Part shown: piece after piece, positions 44,001 through 44,379 of the stretch
Layout of the letters: each line of letters begins with the position of its first letter
How positions within the stretch are numbered: position 1 is the stretch's first letter
NCBI GenBank assembly: GCA_004173185.1
Contig: SEFZ01000034.1
Location: forward strand, 1-44,379
DNA length: 44,379 nt
Source of the DNA: Sphingomonadales bacterium
Lineage (GTDB): Bacteria > Pseudomonadota > Alphaproteobacteria > Sphingomonadales > Sphingomonadaceae
Direction: 5' to 3'
Notes under the pieces: generated by a model
The model's database searches: none
Seen by the model: only the letters and a program-made list of their open reading frames with translations
Told to the model about the DNA's origin: nothing
Position numbers and translations under genes: made by a program

Positions 44001-44093
44001 AGCCTCGCGCCGGGCGGCGGCCTGGCCGATCACAGCGCCATCAACGTCTTTAACGGGCGTAACGGCGTAATCGGCGTGCGGGCGCGGTTCTGA
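41007..44093 (+). CDS. TonB-dependent receptor with carboxypeptidase-regulatory-like domain
   Basis: This 1028-residue outer-membrane protein has a signal peptide ending PAAAQ (about residue 28) and a carboxypeptidase regulatory-like β-sandwich (about 46-127, TGTVLDPVTGEYLRNAIVEV). The plug domain (about 140-265) contains INVYLRGLPQNYTTVTINGM, and a long β-barrel ends in phenylalanine (VIGVRARF). Such receptors use TonB energy to import siderophores, sugars or peptides; this type in sphingomonads is often for organic polymers. GGGGAA precedes the ATG. The next gene begins three bases after the stop. Confidence 0.95.
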   Translation: MFLRPCGQAALLSSCALLAILAMPAAAQPVAPKDFSTAQSSEATAVLTGTVLDPVTGEYLRNAIVEVRTADGEVHSTVSGEGGAFRLSDLASGDATVTVRFTGYTSIEKQLSFAPGTNTKIDFSLREPGREAVEDKNEIVVSGVREGDAREIMAQRESMNITEVLSAESYGDIGDTNPAEFLKFMPGVDTDGTNGTAINVYLRGLPQNYTTVTINGMNLMSADANTGSGSARVFSFESMSLVGIDSIEIEKTISADVDANAPAGRIDIRTKKAFNRRKSLLTLQVSGATHENMWDSTKRTGSKSGGWGGRRLLPNAQLSYSNSFFNNRLGIAASIGRSDTYIEREQTTLSRNYVPTAISPDPLGINSIEFGQTQRQTSRLSANVNIDFRATDELTLSLMGVANRGFVYQASIAPTVTTGVRTRGITGDALYDFTTKQTATAATYAMARSTQYKVNKGNFIAPTFNWQRGDLKIDGYFTYSDAESYYDTPAKGEVLTMTSALSAPGNFSATRSKDLFASDWKVTQLGGGDWANPGSFGLSSSSTRPVIRTTNGSTAGVTNYSGALNFTAGTRIGSIPVEFKTGVKFSDTTYEFNDTSGNNLYTYNGPLTNAEFLREIQGSQQISFADSGGLLTTISGGNELYTPGLSKLYNMYKANPEQWTHTLTAANWLASRVTNYAHFTETTKAAYAMATGTITPKLKVRAGLRWERTDTNALEFDPLSPTELVAAGFAVNATTGQATTIPGLEKQYSRPMVDRKGNYSYFFPSASVKYEFDQQTQLQLGYSRTILRPEPDVLAGVVTRNDIDKIVNTPNPGLEPGISDNYSVRLARYFEPVGIVSIGLYQNTVKGMFQPYELTAAEFGNTNPEFADYTFITTAKVPGNAVKIRGVEVAFNHSLNYLPGPLKHLRIRGSFMYNDPNVPIVRVANKIGSLSLSYNDRRLRFNLNSVWTDDKYRSTTPSWFAARWDVSANASYKVYKNYEVFFSVSNLLNNNINVIVPGSLAPGGGLADHSAINVFNGRNGVIGVRARF

Positions 44094-44095
44094 GC

Positions 44096-44379
44096 ATGGC
44101 ACAACAGGGGAAGGGGCGCGGGGGCCGGCGCTGGCGCATCGTTGCGGCAGCGCCGGTAATAGCCGGCACCGTCTGGGGTTTGGCCCCGGCGGCGCATGCG
44201 CAGGCTGGCGCGGCGGAGCGGGAGGTCGGCATCATTGTCGGCCAACCGCTCCCCGGCTGGCGGATGGGCGAGATCGACATTCACCAGATCAACACCGGGC
44301 GCGGCGAAGCATCGTTCCTGATCCTGCCCGACGGCACCAATCTGCTGGTCGATGCCAGCGGCAAAACGGTCGAGGAAGC
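44096..44379 (+). CDS. Probable metallo-beta-lactamase-fold hydrolase (5' part, cut by window end)
   Basis: Only the first 94 codons are present. The N-terminus (MAQQGKGRGGRRWRIVAAAP) with a hydrophobic segment and AHAQA suggests an exported protein, perhaps by the Tat route, though no clean twin-arginine motif is seen. The following MGEIDIHQINTGRGEA and PDGTNLLVDASGK match the start of MBL-fold hydrolases related to ComEC-type proteins. The gene begins 2 bases after the TonB receptor stop, so the two are probably co-translated and functionally linked, for example by cleaving an imported substrate. Confidence 0.7.
   Translation, partial: MAQQGKGRGGRRWRIVAAAPVIAGTVWGLAPAAHAQAGAAEREVGIIVGQPLPGWRMGEIDIHQINTGRGEASFLILPDGTNLLVDASGKTVEE

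Overview
The window looks like chromosomal DNA from a sphingomonad (order Sphingomonadales, Alphaproteobacteria; Sphingomonas-like). This is inferred from high GC, the trpE/trpG/trpDC-moaC neighbourhood next to a SurA_N/PpiD-type foldase, small families common in alphaproteobacteria (DUF465, DUF1465, DUF6894), a DksA without its zinc cysteines, CtrA-like TTAA boxes, and a large TonB-dependent receptor. I see no prophage, insertion sequence, CRISPR array or rRNA. One tRNA gene, tRNA-Lys(CTT), is present.

Layout. (1) 0-10.1 kb: tryptophan and housekeeping block, mostly minus strand: ppiD-trpE, then two plus-strand genes for exported proteins of unknown function, then a DUF2233 lipoprotein gene-trpG, an EF-hand gene, trpD-trpC and moaC. 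tpiA diverges from ppiD. (2) 10.1-16.8 kb: an MFS exporter (its end overlaps tpiA), a GFA-type zinc protein, an M17 leucyl aminopeptidase, an exported M14-like protein, an unknown protein and rimO. (3) 16.8-21.7 kb: a decayed non-coding stretch, then a minus-strand run serS-nlpD-like-K+ channel-DUF486 with overlapping or closely spaced genes, and a host-attachment-family gene followed by a clear terminator. (4) 21.8-25.7 kb: a very Ser/Thr/Gly-rich repeat protein with a PEP-CTERM-like tail, a TTAA-rich regulatory region, dksA, a PilZ (c-di-GMP) protein, two divergent DUF465 mini-proteins and DUF1465. (5) 25.9-32.1 kb: nitronate monooxygenase, several small unknown proteins, gamma carbonic anhydrase, a membrane protein with a His-rich linker and Cys-rich tail, and a coupled pair for a UxaA-type dehydratase and an FMN alpha-hydroxyacid dehydrogenase. 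(6) 32.4-40.5 kb: tRNA-Lys and the complete kdp potassium-uptake locus. (7) 41.0-44.4 kb: a TonB-dependent receptor and the 5' end of a probable metallo-beta-lactamase-fold gene, cut by the window edge.

The most coherent system is kdp. On the minus strand, an unnamed 27-residue membrane peptide, KdpF, KdpA, KdpB, KdpC and the response regulator KdpE form one tight transcription unit. The sensor kinase KdpD is transcribed the other way from a shared 107-bp intergenic region that contains a 7-bp-arm hairpin and the inverted repeat TAATGC-N9-GCATTA, a candidate operator. The sensor and regulator genes are therefore split to opposite sides of the transporter genes.

I found no clearly new multi-gene system such as a defence or biosynthetic cluster. 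The best candidates for undescribed biology are the kdp leader peptide and operator, the His/Cys-rich membrane protein at 28518-29420, the Ser-rich surface protein at 21778-23052, and the foreign genes interleaved in the trp cluster. Coordinates come from reading the sequence. Family assignments come from motif recognition, not database searches.
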